Assembly (NCBI GenBank): GCA_027623995.1
Contig: JAQBUF010000001.1
Location: forward strand, 1 to 64,000
Direction: 5' to 3'
DNA length: 64,000 bases
DNA from: Nitrospirota bacterium
Lineage (GTDB): Bacteria > Nitrospirota > Nitrospiria > Nitrospirales > UBA8639
The notes under the pieces are model-generated. The model did no database searches and was not told the DNA's origin. It worked only from the letters and a program-made list of their open reading frames with translations. The translations under genes and the position numbers were made by a program. Shown one piece after another: positions 43,371 to 52,896 of the stretch. Position 1 is the stretch's first letter; each line of letters opens with the position of its first letter.

Positions 43371-43937
43371 ATGGCCTCGCTTGAAATTAGCCTCTACGAG
43401 ATTCCTGCAGACGGGCTTGATTATGTGAGTGAAGTGACTCGCCTTGATTTAGAGCTTGGAAAAGGAGATCCTGAGTTTAAAGAGGCGTTTGAATTTAAGG
43501 CAAAAATCCACGCAGTTGAGAATGAAGCTTGGGTGGATGGCGATTTTCATGGAACCCTGATTCAAGAATGCGTTCGGTGCCTTGAGGGATTTGAAAGTAT
43601 TCTTAATATTCCAGTGGTGGCCTACTATGTAGGGCAAGAGGTCATCGCAGCCAAAGAGCAATCTAAAGATTCAAAAGAAGACGATGAAGGCGACGGTGAG
43701 GAGGTTGACTGTTTTCCGATACTGAATGATCGCATGAATTTGGCTGATATGCTTCGGGAACAGTTGATTTTGTCTCTTCCAATTCAGCCGCTGTGTTCAG
43801 AGCAATGTCAAGGGCTTTGTCTGGCCTGCGGTCAAAATCTCAATCACCGGCAATGTGGTTGTGAAATTCAAACAGGGAAGACTCCTTTTGCTGCATTGAG
43901 GGATAAGCTGAATCCATCAGAAAAATTAGAAGGATAG
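43371..43937 (+). CDS. YceD/DUF177 family protein
   Basis: 188 residues. The pattern HGTLIQECVRCLEGFESILN (first CxxC) and the C-terminal CSEQCQGLCLACGQNLNHRQ with QCGC are typical of the DUF177 family (23S rRNA accumulation protein), usually encoded just before rpmF, as here. ATG 43371 is used; the frame also opens at 43305. Confidence 0.85.
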   Translation: MASLEISLYEIPADGLDYVSEVTRLDLELGKGDPEFKEAFEFKAKIHAVENEAWVDGDFHGTLIQECVRCLEGFESILNIPVVAYYVGQEVIAAKEQSKDSKEDDEGDGEEVDCFPILNDRMNLADMLREQLILSLPIQPLCSEQCQGLCLACGQNLNHRQCGCEIQTGKTPFAALRDKLNPSEKLEG

Positions 43938-43999
43938 TTGCTGAATTTAAGGGTTTTGAGAAAAGCAAAAATAGACATTCGATGATTTGAGGGAATACT

Positions 44000-44182
44000 A
44001 TGCCGAATCCGAAACACAGACATTCAAAGGCGAGGCGGGATAAACGACGGAGTCATCAAAAACTTGTTGCACCGAGTTTTTCTATTTGTCCTCAGTGTCA
44101 TGAAAAGATGCTACCCCATCGCACCTGCCTTTCTTGTGGTTACTACAAAAAAGTAGCCATCATTGCCGTCGAAGAGGGCTGA
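44000..44182 (+). CDS. rpmF: 50S ribosomal protein L32
   Basis: 60 residues: MPNPKHRHSKARRDKRRSHQ and a zinc ribbon with CPQC and CLSCG. It lies between yceD and plsX in the standard order, so ribosome and lipid synthesis share a transcript. Confidence 0.97.
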   Translation: MPNPKHRHSKARRDKRRSHQKLVAPSFSICPQCHEKMLPHRTCLSCGYYKKVAIIAVEEG

Positions 44183-44227
44183 GACCTTCCTCCCTCAACC
44201 CTGAAATAGGGTCATCACTCAAGATTC

Positions 44228-45253
44228 ATGAAAATTGCAATTGATGCCATGGGCGGGGATCATGGTCTGGGTCTCATCGTTGAGGGGTCGATTCAGGCCC
44301 TCAAAGAGCTCGATGTTGAGTTGGTCTTAGTGGGCCAAGAAGACCTAATTCGAGCTGAGCTTGATCGTGTCCGTGGGACTGATTCACGATTAACCATTCA
44401 GCACGCCACGCAAACGGTTGACATGCATGAGTCGCCGGCCCAGGTGGCTAGGAAGAAACGCGACTCTTCTATCTGGGTTGCCACAAATCTGGTCAAATCC
44501 GGTGAGGCTGATGCCGTCGTCAGCGCAGGAAATACTGGAGCCACTATGGTCTCTGCTTTTTTCCTGTTGGGTATGATCAAGGGAGTCGAACGACCTGCCA
44601 TTTGTGCAACCTTGCCAACTTTGCAAGGAACCTCTGTCATGTTGGATGTCGGAGCCACGGTGGACTGTACCGCCAGCCAGCTTTACCAGTTTGGGATCAT
44701 GGGTCACGAATATGGGAAGCATCTGCTCAACAAGCCTAACCCTCGTGTGGGATTATTGAGCATTGGAGAAGAAGACTCTAAAGGCAATGATATGACGAAG
44801 GAGACTTTTCGTTTACTTCGAGAGAGTCCTCTTAATTTTATAGGAAATATTGAAGGCCGTGAGGTGTTTAGCGGCAATGCAGATGTGATTGTTTGTGATG
44901 GATTTCTCGGTAATGTCTCCTTAAAAATTTCCGAAGGCCTCGCGGATGCCATGAAAAAAATGTTGATGCGGGAGGTGATGGCTTCTCGGTTGGGGCGTCT
45001 TTCGTTCCTATTTATCACCGGGCCATTGATGCGTTTGAGGAGACGAACCGATTATGCGGAATTTGGCGGTGCCCCCTTGTTGGGTGTGAATGGCATTAGC
45101 ATGATTTGTCATGGTCGGTCATCGGCCAAAGCTATCAAAAATGCTATCATCCGCGCAGAGGCCTTAGCCAAAGGCCGACTCATCGATCTCATTCAGCGTG
45201 ATATTGAGGGAAGTTTAACCCAGCCCGCGACCACAGGTCCTCAGACGGCTTAA
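44228..45253 (+). CDS. plsX: Phosphate acyltransferase PlsX
   Basis: 341 residues. IAIDAMGGDHGLG at the N-terminus, SAGNTGATM, and the C-terminal GAPLLGVNGISMICHGRSS are as in PlsX, which converts acyl-ACP to acyl-phosphate for membrane lipid synthesis. fabH starts 3 bases after its stop. Confidence 0.96.
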   Translation: MKIAIDAMGGDHGLGLIVEGSIQALKELDVELVLVGQEDLIRAELDRVRGTDSRLTIQHATQTVDMHESPAQVARKKRDSSIWVATNLVKSGEADAVVSAGNTGATMVSAFFLLGMIKGVERPAICATLPTLQGTSVMLDVGATVDCTASQLYQFGIMGHEYGKHLLNKPNPRVGLLSIGEEDSKGNDMTKETFRLLRESPLNFIGNIEGREVFSGNADVIVCDGFLGNVSLKISEGLADAMKKMLMREVMASRLGRLSFLFITGPLMRLRRRTDYAEFGGAPLLGVNGISMICHGRSSAKAIKNAIIRAEALAKGRLIDLIQRDIEGSLTQPATTGPQTA

Positions 45254-45256
45254 GTC

Positions 45257-46237
45257 ATGAGAAGTCACATTCTAGGGACAGGCTCCTATGTTCCAAAGCA
45301 GGTGCTGACGAATGCTGACCTTGAACAGTTGGTGGATACTTCAGATTCCTGGATCGTGGAACGCACGGGGATCAGAGAACGCCGAAAAGTTGCCCCAGGT
45401 GAAGCCTGTTCTGATTTAGGTATTCGGGCGGCCCAGCAAGCGTTGGCTGCGGCAAATATTCAGTCGGCCGATGTGGACCTCATTATTGTTGCCACGTGTA
45501 CAGGGGATTCGCCCCTTCCTTCCACGGCCTCCCTTATTCAATACAGACTCGGTGCTTCTCGTGCGGCGGCCTTCGATATTTCAGCGGCCTGTTGTGGCTT
45601 TGTCTATGCCTTGTCCGCGGCAGATGCGTTCATTCGATCTGGTCAATATCGCCATGTATTGGTGATTGCCTCAGAGGTGATGTCATCAGTCACGGATTGG
45701 ACGGATCGCAATACCTGTGTGCTGTTTGGCGATGGAGCGGGAGCCGTAGTCGTAGGACGAACAGAGGAGGAAGATCGAGGGTTATTATCGGTTCATCTAC
45801 ATGCCGATGGCCGATTGTCGGATCTCATCTGTGTGCCAGGAGGTGGATCGTCTTTCCCAGCCTCGGAATCCATGCTGGCTGAGCGATTGCAGTACGTCAA
45901 AATGCGAGGCAATGAAACATTTAAAATCGCGGTAAAAACCATGGAAGAAGCCGTTCGTGAGGCCTTGGCTCCTCATAACCTCACCATGGACGATATCGAT
46001 TATTTAGTGCCTCATCAGGCCAATATCAGAATACTCAAAGCCGTGGGGCAACGCCTCGGCTTATCAATGGAGAAGGTCGTCCTTAATTTAGATCGATTTG
46101 GAAATACTTCTGCGGCATCTATTCCCTTGGCGTTGGACGAAGCGGTCAGGGCTGGACAAATTCGACCGGGAAGTTTGATAGTTCTAGCCGCCTTTGGCGC
46201 TGGGCTGACCTGGGCGTCTGGAGTCGTTCGCTGGTAA
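45257..46237 (+). CDS. fabH: 3-oxoacyl-ACP synthase III FabH
   Basis: 326 residues with the Cys-His-Asn triad: Cys in FDISAACCGFVYALSAA, His in VPHQANIRIL and Asn in FGNTSAASIPLAL. It starts fatty-acid synthesis by condensing acetyl-CoA with malonyl-ACP. Confidence 0.97.
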   Translation: MRSHILGTGSYVPKQVLTNADLEQLVDTSDSWIVERTGIRERRKVAPGEACSDLGIRAAQQALAAANIQSADVDLIIVATCTGDSPLPSTASLIQYRLGASRAAAFDISAACCGFVYALSAADAFIRSGQYRHVLVIASEVMSSVTDWTDRNTCVLFGDGAGAVVVGRTEEEDRGLLSVHLHADGRLSDLICVPGGGSSFPASESMLAERLQYVKMRGNETFKIAVKTMEEAVREALAPHNLTMDDIDYLVPHQANIRILKAVGQRLGLSMEKVVLNLDRFGNTSAASIPLALDEAVRAGQIRPGSLIVLAAFGAGLTWASGVVRW

Positions 46238-46308
46238 ATATTCGTGACTGGGCATGCAGCTACACGGAAAAAATATGATTCAATATTTGAAAAGTGAAGA
46301 GAGGGGAA

Positions 46309-47124
46309 ATGATGGCAACATCTGATCGACCGTTAGAAGGAGAATGGGCCTTAATTCTAGGAGCGTCGAGCGGATTTGGCGAGGCGGTGGGCTTGGAATT
46401 GGCAGGGTTGGGTATGAATATTTTTGGCGTCCACCTTGATCGAAAATCAACACTTCCGAATGCGGAACGAATTGTTGGAGAGATTAAAAAGCTTGGGCGT
46501 GAAGCCATATTTTGGAATGTGAACGCGGCAGATGCTGAGAAACGAAAAGAAGTCGTTGAATCAATACAGACACAATTGAGTAAGGGCCAAGTCAAAACCG
46601 TCCGAGTCCTTCTTCATTCCTTGGCTTTTGGCACATTAAAACCGTTTATTGCTCCAACAAGTGCTGAAGCCGTGAATAAAGCTCAGATCGACATGACCTT
46701 AGATGTGATGGCCAATAGCTTAGTGTATTGGACGCAAGACATGGTAGGCGCTGGTCTCATGGGGCAAGGTGGGCGGATTTTTGCCATGACCAGTGCAGGG
46801 GGTGCGCGGGTTTGGAAGACGTATGGTGCCGTATCAGCGGCCAAAGCCGCGTTGGAGTCCCATATTCGTCAGCTCACATTAGAGTTGGGTCCCATGGGAA
46901 TCACCGCCAATGCCATTATGGCTGGAGTCACCGATACCCCGGCATTACGGAAAATCCCCGGCTCAGATGAAATGCTAACATGGGCCAAGAGGAAAAACCC
47001 CTGTGGACGTTTAACTACGACCAAAGACGTTGCCGAAGCCATTGGTCTTCTGAGTCATCCTAAAGCTCAATGGGTCACCGGCAATGTGTTGTGTGTGGAT
47101 GGCGGAGAATTCATCGTCGATTAA
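46309..47124 (+). CDS. SDR-type enoyl-ACP reductase (FabI/FabL-like)
   Basis: 271 residues, Rossmann-fold short-chain dehydrogenase. ALILGASSGFGEAVGLEL binds the nucleotide; the active site reads TYGAVSAAK, i.e. Y-x6-K, as in FabI and FabL and unlike the FabG Y-x3-K motif with upstream Ser. The end WVTGNVLCVDGGEF is standard. From position in the FASII cluster it is the best candidate for the enoyl reductase. ATG 46309 or 46312 is preceded by GAGAGGGG. It is more FabL-like than classical FabI in the glycine motif, which is a tentative reading. Confidence 0.75.
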   Translation: MMATSDRPLEGEWALILGASSGFGEAVGLELAGLGMNIFGVHLDRKSTLPNAERIVGEIKKLGREAIFWNVNAADAEKRKEVVESIQTQLSKGQVKTVRVLLHSLAFGTLKPFIAPTSAEAVNKAQIDMTLDVMANSLVYWTQDMVGAGLMGQGGRIFAMTSAGGARVWKTYGAVSAAKAALESHIRQLTLELGPMGITANAIMAGVTDTPALRKIPGSDEMLTWAKRKNPCGRLTTTKDVAEAIGLLSHPKAQWVTGNVLCVDGGEFIVD

Positions 47125-47125
47125 C

Positions 47126-47275
47126 AGGCGTTCGAAAAGCTTCCCAGCGGCGTTCTCTGGCTTTGCCGGAGCGGCTCGCACAGACCTAGTCGGCAATTTG
47201 TCGTGCTCACGTACTGGAAGTACGCTCCGCGCGCTAAATTGCCTGCGGCCTTGCTGGACAAGCTTTTGGAACACC
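47126..47275. repeat. Palindromic repeat family R2, copy 1
   Basis: Ends AGGCGTTCGAAAAGCTT and AAGCTTTTGGAACACCT are inverted; the core GTGCTCACGTACTGGAAGTACGCTCCGCGCG holds a GTACT..AGTAC hairpin (given here only in outline). It is shared with 50695-50818 and 56207-56361, always between genes. Confidence 0.8.
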
Positions 47276-47358
47276 TGTTGCAGAAATAAAGAAAACTACC
47301 AAAGAATGATTAATTTCCCGTTGACTTTGGCGGCGGATTCACTCATATCTTACCCCCT

Positions 47359-48300
47359 ATGTCTGAGAAGGTTGGCTTTATTTTCCCTGGGCAAGGGTCA
47401 CAATCCGTTGGCATGGGCCAGGCGTTGGTCGAGGGTCGTCCTGAACTTCGCCAGTTGTATGAAGAAGCCAGTACCATTCTTGGATATGACCTAGCGGCCT
47501 TGTGCTTTGAAGGGCCGGCTGAACAATTAAATAAGACAGAATTTACGCAACCCGCCTTATTGGTCACTAGTATTGTGGCCTTGCGAGCGTTGGGCGCTAC
47601 ACAGAAACCGATAGCCGTCGCCGGGCACAGTTTGGGGGAATATTCGGCGATTGTTGGTGCTGGTGGGTTGGGGTTTGCAGATGCCGTTCGCCTTGTTCAG
47701 CATCGTGCCAAGTTTATGGCAGAAGCCGTTCCTCCAGGAAGTGGATTAGTTGCGGCGGTATTAGGGCTCGCGCCTGAAGTCGTTCAGGAAGCCTGCCAAG
47801 AAGCGCAGTCCGAGGGCATCGTGTCGGCAGCCAACTTTAATGCTCCTGGGCAGGTGGTCATTGCAGGAGAGAAAGGTGCCGTGGAGCGTGCAATTGAAAT
47901 CGCCAAAACTAAAGGATGTCGTCGAGCCATGCCGTTGCCTGTGAGTGTGCCGGTTCATACGGCGTTGATGAGGCCAGCAGCAGAGCGTCTCGCGCCTTTT
48001 GTGGAGTCCGCACCTCTATCAGATTTGCAAATGCCTTTAATCAATAATGCGGATGCCAAAGCCCTCATCATGGCGAGTGAAATCAGAGAGTCACTTATTC
48101 GCCAATTGCCATCTTCTGTTCTCTGGGAGCACACCATTCGTGTCATGGGTGCAATGGGAATTACGGTGTTTGTGGAGATCGGTCCAGGAACGGTACTCAC
48201 GGGTCTCGTGAAACGTATTCTCCCTGAGGCGACCTTGTGCAATGTGCATAATCCAGAGTCGCTTGAAACTACCTTGGCGACTCTGAAAAATGGTGCGTAA
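47359..48300 (+). CDS. fabD: Malonyl-CoA-ACP transacylase FabD
   Basis: 313 residues: FPGQGSQSVGMG, the Ser nucleophile in AGHSLGEYSAI, and the catalytic His in VPVHTALM. It loads malonate onto ACP. ATG 47359 lacks a clear ribosome site and follows repeat R2, so promoter and regulation may differ from the plsX part. Confidence 0.96.
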   Translation: MSEKVGFIFPGQGSQSVGMGQALVEGRPELRQLYEEASTILGYDLAALCFEGPAEQLNKTEFTQPALLVTSIVALRALGATQKPIAVAGHSLGEYSAIVGAGGLGFADAVRLVQHRAKFMAEAVPPGSGLVAAVLGLAPEVVQEACQEAQSEGIVSAANFNAPGQVVIAGEKGAVERAIEIAKTKGCRRAMPLPVSVPVHTALMRPAAERLAPFVESAPLSDLQMPLINNADAKALIMASEIRESLIRQLPSSVLWEHTIRVMGAMGITVFVEIGPGTVLTGLVKRILPEATLCNVHNPESLETTLATLKNGA

Positions 48301-48341
48301 GACCAATCATTATCGATGTGAATTTGTGGAGCGAGGCTGCC

Positions 48342-49082
48342 GTGCTTGAAGGAAAAAAAGCCGTAGTGACCGGAGCGGCTCAAGGGATTGGGCAAGCGAT
48401 TGCTGAGATGTTAGCCCAAGCTGGTGCTGATGTCGTGGTGGCAGATCTTGATGCCGGACGTTGTCAAGATACGGTGGATCGGGTAAAGAAGCACAATCGG
48501 CAAGCGTTAGCGATCTCAACCAATGTCGGTCAATGGGATGATGTGAAAGCTATGGTTGACCAGGTGGTCAAGGATTGGGGGCGAATCGATATTTTCGTCA
48601 ATAATGCCGGGATCACCCGTGATGGCCTTGTCGTGCGAATGAAAGAAGAAGATTGGAATGCTGTCATTCAGGTCAATTTAACGGGGACCTTTTATTGCAT
48701 TAAAGCGGCATTGGGCCCCATGTCCAAGCAACGGTATGGCCGAATCATTAATATGGCCTCAGTGGTTGGGGTGATGGGAAATGCTGGTCAGGCGAATTAC
48801 GCAGCATCTAAAGCGGCGGTGATTGGGTTGACGAAGACTATCGCAAGAGAGTATGCCAGTCGGAACATCACGGTGAATGCCGTGGCTCCGGGGTTTATTG
48901 ATACGGCCATGACTCAGGCGTTAGGGGACGATGTGAGGGAAATGCTTTCAAAGCAAATTCCCTTGGGACGTTTAGGCCAGCCGAATGATATTGCAGAAGC
49001 CGTGAAGTTTTTGGCCTCGGATGCGGCGAATTATATTACGGGCCAGGTGTTGCATGTGAATGGTGGGATGCATATGGCTTGA
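48342..49082 (+). CDS. fabG: 3-oxoacyl-ACP reductase FabG
   Basis: About 246 residues, SDR with TGAAQGIGQAIA, NNAGITRDGL and the active site SVVGVMGNAGQANYAASKAA (Ser, Tyr, Lys). The start is put at GTG 48342 (LEGKKAVVTG follows, GCGAGG upstream); GTG 48318 is an alternative that adds eight residues. Confidence 0.95.
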   Translation: MLEGKKAVVTGAAQGIGQAIAEMLAQAGADVVVADLDAGRCQDTVDRVKKHNRQALAISTNVGQWDDVKAMVDQVVKDWGRIDIFVNNAGITRDGLVVRMKEEDWNAVIQVNLTGTFYCIKAALGPMSKQRYGRIINMASVVGVMGNAGQANYAASKAAVIGLTKTIAREYASRNITVNAVAPGFIDTAMTQALGDDVREMLSKQIPLGRLGQPNDIAEAVKFLASDAANYITGQVLHVNGGMHMA

Positions 49083-49150
49083 TGGCTGCGACTGTGATAC
49101 GAGCGCCATCAGACAGATACAGAATTTACTAACAGGAGGAGTCAATTTCG

Positions 49151-49381
49151 ATGGCAGTTGAAGACAAGATTAAAAAAATCATTGCAGAGCAGTTAGGCGT
49201 AGAAGAGGATGAAGTGGTCCCTGAAGCCTCCTTTGTGGAAGATCTTGGGGCTGATTCATTAGATACGGTTGAACTCGTCATGGCACTTGAAGAAGAATTT
49301 GATGTTGAGATTCCCGATGAAGATGCGGAAAAGATTCAAAAAGTTCATCAAGCAGTGGACTATATCAAAGAAAAAACCTGA
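49151..49381 (+). CDS. acpP: Acyl carrier protein
   Basis: 76 residues, strongly acidic, with the phosphopantetheine site [18 protein letters not shown] (Ser in DSL). A strong AGGAGG ribosome site precedes ATG 49151. Confidence 0.98.
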   Translation: MAVEDKIKKIIAEQLGVEEDEVVPEASFVEDLGADSLDTVELVMALEEEFDVEIPDEDAEKIQKVHQAVDYIKEKT

Positions 49382-49397
49382 TCGCGTATATAGTTGA

Positions 49398-50663
49398 GTG
49401 ATGGCTGACCAAAATCGACGCCGAGTGGTGATCACAGGATTAGGCGTGGTGACGCCATTGGGGATTGGTGTGGAAAAAACCTGGCAAGCCTTAACAGCTG
49501 GGGAATCAGGAATCACCAAGATCACGAGATTTGATGCCACCGAGTATCCCTGCCAAATTGCCGGTGAAGTGAAAGACTTCAATCCCGGCGATTATATCGA
49601 CAAAAAGGAAATCAAAAAAATGGATTCCTTCATCCACTATGCCGTGGCGGCCAGCCAGGAGGCCGTGGATGATGCGGGATTAAAAATTACCCCGGACAAT
49701 GCGGATCGAGTGGGTGTGTACATTGGAGCTGGAATCGGTGGACTTCCCGGGATTGAGCATTACCACGACGTCCTGAAGGAAAAAGGGCCGAGCCGGGTCT
49801 CTCCTTTTTTTATCCCGATGGTCATTATCAATCTAGCGTCGGGGCAAGTGGCCATTCGATTTGGTGCGCGCGGCCCCAACTCCTGTGCGGTGACCGCCTG
49901 CGCCACAGGAAATCATTGTCTCGGCGATGCCCTTCGAATTATTCAACGAGGCGAAGCCGATGTGATGTTGGCCGGTGGAGCCGAATCGACCATTTGCCCG
50001 TTAGCCCTAGCTGGATTCGCGGCAGCCAAGGCATTGTCTCGTCGAAACGATAATCCTGAAGGAGCGAGTCGGCCCTTTGACCTAGAGCGCGATGGGTTTG
50101 TGATTGGGGAAGGATCTGGCGTTGTGGTGTTAGAGGAGCTTGAGCATGCGAAACAGCGAGGAGCCCGTATCTACGGTGAATTGGCTGGTTATGCCATGAC
50201 CAGTGATGCGTTTCATATTACGGCTCCCCCTGATGATGGTGCAGGGGCGGTGGACTGTATAGAGAAGGCACTCAAAGATGCGGGCGTGGAGAAGGCGGAC
50301 ATCGGATATATCAATGCACATGCGACCTCGACCTTTGCGGATAAAATAGAAACCCACGCGATCAAAACCGTATTCGGCCAGCAGGCCTATCAGGTGCCGG
50401 TGAGTTCAACCAAGTCCATGACCGGCCATTTACTCGGGGCGGCTGGTGGGATTGAAGCCGTGTTTACAATCAAAGCGTTGTATCATGGGTTGTTGCCGCC
50501 GACGATCAATTTGGAACATCCCGATCCAGAATGTGATCTCGATTATATCCCAGGCAAGGCGCGAGCAGTACCGATCAAGGCCGCCATTTCCAATGCGTTT
50601 GGTTTTGGAGGCGTCAACGCGTGCCTCGTCATGAAACACTACGACCAAAGTCCTACCACCTAG
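49398..50663 (+). CDS. fabF: 3-oxoacyl-ACP synthase II FabF
   Basis: 421 residues with Cys in AVTACATGNHCLG, His in NAHATSTFADKIE and His in STKSMTGHLLGAAGG, the triad of condensing enzymes. Last FASII gene, 16 bases after acpP. Confidence 0.97.
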   Translation: MMADQNRRRVVITGLGVVTPLGIGVEKTWQALTAGESGITKITRFDATEYPCQIAGEVKDFNPGDYIDKKEIKKMDSFIHYAVAASQEAVDDAGLKITPDNADRVGVYIGAGIGGLPGIEHYHDVLKEKGPSRVSPFFIPMVIINLASGQVAIRFGARGPNSCAVTACATGNHCLGDALRIIQRGEADVMLAGGAESTICPLALAGFAAAKALSRRNDNPEGASRPFDLERDGFVIGEGSGVVVLEELEHAKQRGARIYGELAGYAMTSDAFHITAPPDDGAGAVDCIEKALKDAGVEKADIGYINAHATSTFADKIETHAIKTVFGQQAYQVPVSSTKSMTGHLLGAAGGIEAVFTIKALYHGLLPPTINLEHPDPECDLDYIPGKARAVPIKAAISNAFGFGGVNACLVMKHYDQSPTT

Positions 50664-50694
50664 TTTCAATCCTAAGGCCTGCCGCATGTATTGG

Positions 50695-50818
50695 GGGAAT
50701 GTTGAAAAAACCCGCCAGCAGCGTTCTCGCCATTTTGCCGTGCTCACGTACTGAGAGTACGCTCCGCGCGTCAACATGGCTGCGGCCTTGCTGGACGGAC
50801 TTTTTTGAACATTCTCCT
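50695..50818. repeat. Palindromic repeat family R2, copy 2
   Basis: GGGGAATGTTGAAAAAACCC on the left and its near complement GGACTTTTTTGAACATTCTC on the right enclose GCTCACGTACTGAGAGTACG. Lies between fabF and rnc. Confidence 0.8.
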
Positions 50819-50942
50819 CTCACTGTTGCGGGTCGTCTTTTCTGGAGCATTTATGGGTCTTGGGCCTCAAATATTCAACAGGCCCATTGGCTATGTGTCT
50901 TGCGGATGAGGATCATCGTTAATCTTCGGTTCCTTCCAGATC

Positions 50943-51662
50943 ATGTCCTTCGTTGAAAACGCGCAACAGACCCTTCAGTATGTTTTTACGCAACCACGGT
51001 TGCTTGAAGAAGCGCTGACCCATAAATCCCATTTGCAAGGAAAAACTGATGAATCTCTCAAGGACAATGAACGGCTTGAATTTTTAGGGGATGCGGTGTT
51101 GGATCTCATCATCAGCGAATATCTGGCGTACACCTTTCCTGAATGGACCGAAGGGGATCTCTCAAAAACTCGGGCTAATTTGGTGAGGCAATCCTCACTG
51201 GCGCAAGCCGCTCGCCGGTTGCAATTGGGGGAATTCTTGCGTTTAGGAAAAGGGGAAGAGCAAACCCAAGGCAGGGGCAAAAGCTCTTTGTTGGCCAATG
51301 CCCTGGAAGCGGTGATTGCCGCCATATATTTGGATGGTGGATTAGTTCCAGCCAGGGTTTTTGTCCTTCAAGCGTTGGAAGATCATTTGAAGGAGCTAGG
51401 CCAACCACACTTGGTTCTTGATCGGTTAGATTATAAGAGTCAGCTCCAAGAATGGAGCCAGCAACAATTTTCCATCACCCCGGAATATTGTCTGATCAGT
51501 GAGTCGGGACCTGACCATAGAAAAGTCTTTGAAGTTGAAGTCAGCATACAGGGTGCGATACAAGGACGAGGCATCGGGTATAATAAAAAGTCGGCTGAAC
51601 AGGAGGCCGCAAAGCAAGCCTATACACAAGTATGCCATGGTAATTCTGAAGAAAAATCCTAG
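50943..51662 (+). CDS. rnc: Ribonuclease III
   Basis: 239 residues. RNase III signature NERLEFLGDAVLDLIISEYL, second acidic cluster ANALEAVIAAIYLDGG and a C-terminal double-stranded-RNA-binding domain (DYKSQLQEWSQQ to KSAEQEAAKQAY). It processes rRNA and structured mRNAs, which could include the hairpin repeats of this window (speculation). rnc after fabF is a common order. Confidence 0.96.
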   Translation: MSFVENAQQTLQYVFTQPRLLEEALTHKSHLQGKTDESLKDNERLEFLGDAVLDLIISEYLAYTFPEWTEGDLSKTRANLVRQSSLAQAARRLQLGEFLRLGKGEEQTQGRGKSSLLANALEAVIAAIYLDGGLVPARVFVLQALEDHLKELGQPHLVLDRLDYKSQLQEWSQQQFSITPEYCLISESGPDHRKVFEVEVSIQGAIQGRGIGYNKKSAEQEAAKQAYTQVCHGNSEEKS

Positions 51663-51728
51663 CCCATGGTATAATTCAAATATTTGGACTGAGCGCTCAC
51701 TGGTAAACACAGGTAAGGAGGTTTGGGA

Positions 51729-52340
51729 ATGAGGAAGTACAGTCTGGTCATTCGAGTCACGTTGTCGATGCTACTATTCGGAGTGTTTTTTTATAGTGGA
51801 AGTGGACAGGTGTGGGCCAAAGACCCCAAGGTGGTGCTGGCCGCCGAAGAAAAGGGAAAAGCCCCACGCGCGATCCTCAAAACAAAGTTTGGTGAAATGG
51901 AAATAGTTTTTTATCCAGAATTAGCGCCCAAGCATGTCGAAAGTTTTTTAAGTTTGGCGAAAAAAGGATATTTTAATGGCACCATCTTTCATCGAGTCAT
52001 CCCGGGATTTATGATTCAGGGTGGTGATCCCAACACCAAGGATCCTAGTAAGAAAAGTGCGTATGGGACGGGAGGCCCAGGCTATACCGTGCCCGCCGAA
52101 TTTAATAAAATTCCCCATGAACGTGGGATATTATCGGCAGCGCGAACAGCCGATCCGAATAGCGCCGGCTCTCAATTTTTTATCATGGTGGCCAAGTCCC
52201 CACATTTAGATGGCCAGTACACGGTCTTTGGTGAGGTGGTGAAGGGGATTGAGGTCGCGGACAAAGTTGTGGGTCAGCCTCGGGACCGACGTGATATGCC
52301 CTTAGAGCGAATTGAAATGACGATTGAGGTGATGAAGTAG
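51729..52340 (+). CDS. Exported cyclophilin-type peptidyl-prolyl isomerase
   Basis: 203 residues. Signal peptide (LVIRVTLSMLLFGVFFYSGSG, cut near VWA-KD), then a cyclophilin domain: IFHRVIPGFMIQGGDPN, GTGGPGYTVPAEF, NSAGSQFFIMVAKSPHLDG and YTVFGEVVKG. AAGGAGG lies 7 bases upstream of ATG 51729. Folding helper in the periplasm. Confidence 0.92.
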   Translation: MRKYSLVIRVTLSMLLFGVFFYSGSGQVWAKDPKVVLAAEEKGKAPRAILKTKFGEMEIVFYPELAPKHVESFLSLAKKGYFNGTIFHRVIPGFMIQGGDPNTKDPSKKSAYGTGGPGYTVPAEFNKIPHERGILSAARTADPNSAGSQFFIMVAKSPHLDGQYTVFGEVVKGIEVADKVVGQPRDRRDMPLERIEMTIEVMK

Positions 52341-52364
52341 GGTTGTTGAAAATTCGTGTTATGA

Positions 52365-52402
52365 ACGAGCCCCACACTTTTCAGTGTGGGGCTCGTTGTG
52401 TT
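52365..52402 (+). terminator. Terminator-like hairpin after the cyclophilin gene
   Basis: ACGAGCCCCACAC (52365-52377), six-base loop, GTGTGGGGCTCGT (52384-52396), perfect 13-bp stem, followed by TGTGTTT. The T-run is short. Confidence 0.75.
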
Positions 52403-52445
52403 TGAAGGCAGTTTGGGTTTTTGGTTTTTGAATTGGGAAATGATT

Positions 52446-52535
52446 GATAGCAGGGTTTCGCCCCTGCAGACGAGTCACTTTTGTTTCGGCAAAAGTGTCT
52501 CGTCGTATGGGGGCGACACCCCATATCAAAATAAA
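52446..52535. repeat. Palindromic repeat family R3, compact copy
   Basis: AGCAGGGTTTCGCCCCTGC hairpin, then ACGAGT, CACTTTTG-TTTCGG-CAAAAGTG palindrome, TCTCGTCGTATGGGGGCG and ACACCCCATAT. Its two halves match the outer ends of the larger element at 53538-54118. No gene is seen between 52403 and 52655. Confidence 0.75.
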
Positions 52536-52655
52536 AATCTGGCTATTTACTCCACTACAACAAAAGAAGACCCCACTAAAAATGGGGCGATGCCCTTTGT
52601 AGAATTATTTATCGAATCAGATTCTATTTGCCCTACTCACATACGATTATTGTGA

Positions 52656-52892
52656 CTATCGTTTGGGTTTGGTTTTCCGACTGGATGGCTCTAATTTGTC
52701 TAGGATGCGAAGCCCTTTGGCTGGAGAACCACGGCGGGCTCTGACTTGGAATCGGACTTCCGCATCAAATTGTGCCAAGGTGGCGGTGGATAGTTCTTCT
52801 ACCAGTTTATTGAGACTGATTTTTCGATGTCGTGCCAGTTGGCGAAGCCGAGCATGCGTGTTATCCGGAATGCGAATCGTTAAGGTGGCCAT
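52656..52892 (-). CDS. Ribbon-helix-helix antitoxin-like protein
   Basis: 78 residues: TLTIRIPDNTHARLRQLARH then ISLNKLVEELSTA, typical RHH (CopG/Arc) DNA-binding arrangement, with a basic C-terminal tail. It lies 4 bases downstream of the PIN gene, so the pair is probably a toxin-antitoxin operon with the toxin first. It may bind the palindrome at 53326. Confidence 0.75.
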   Translation of the reverse strand: MATLTIRIPDNTHARLRQLARHRKISLNKLVEELSTATLAQFDAEVRFQVRARRGSPAKGLRILDKLEPSSRKTKPKR

Positions 52893-52896
52893 GAGT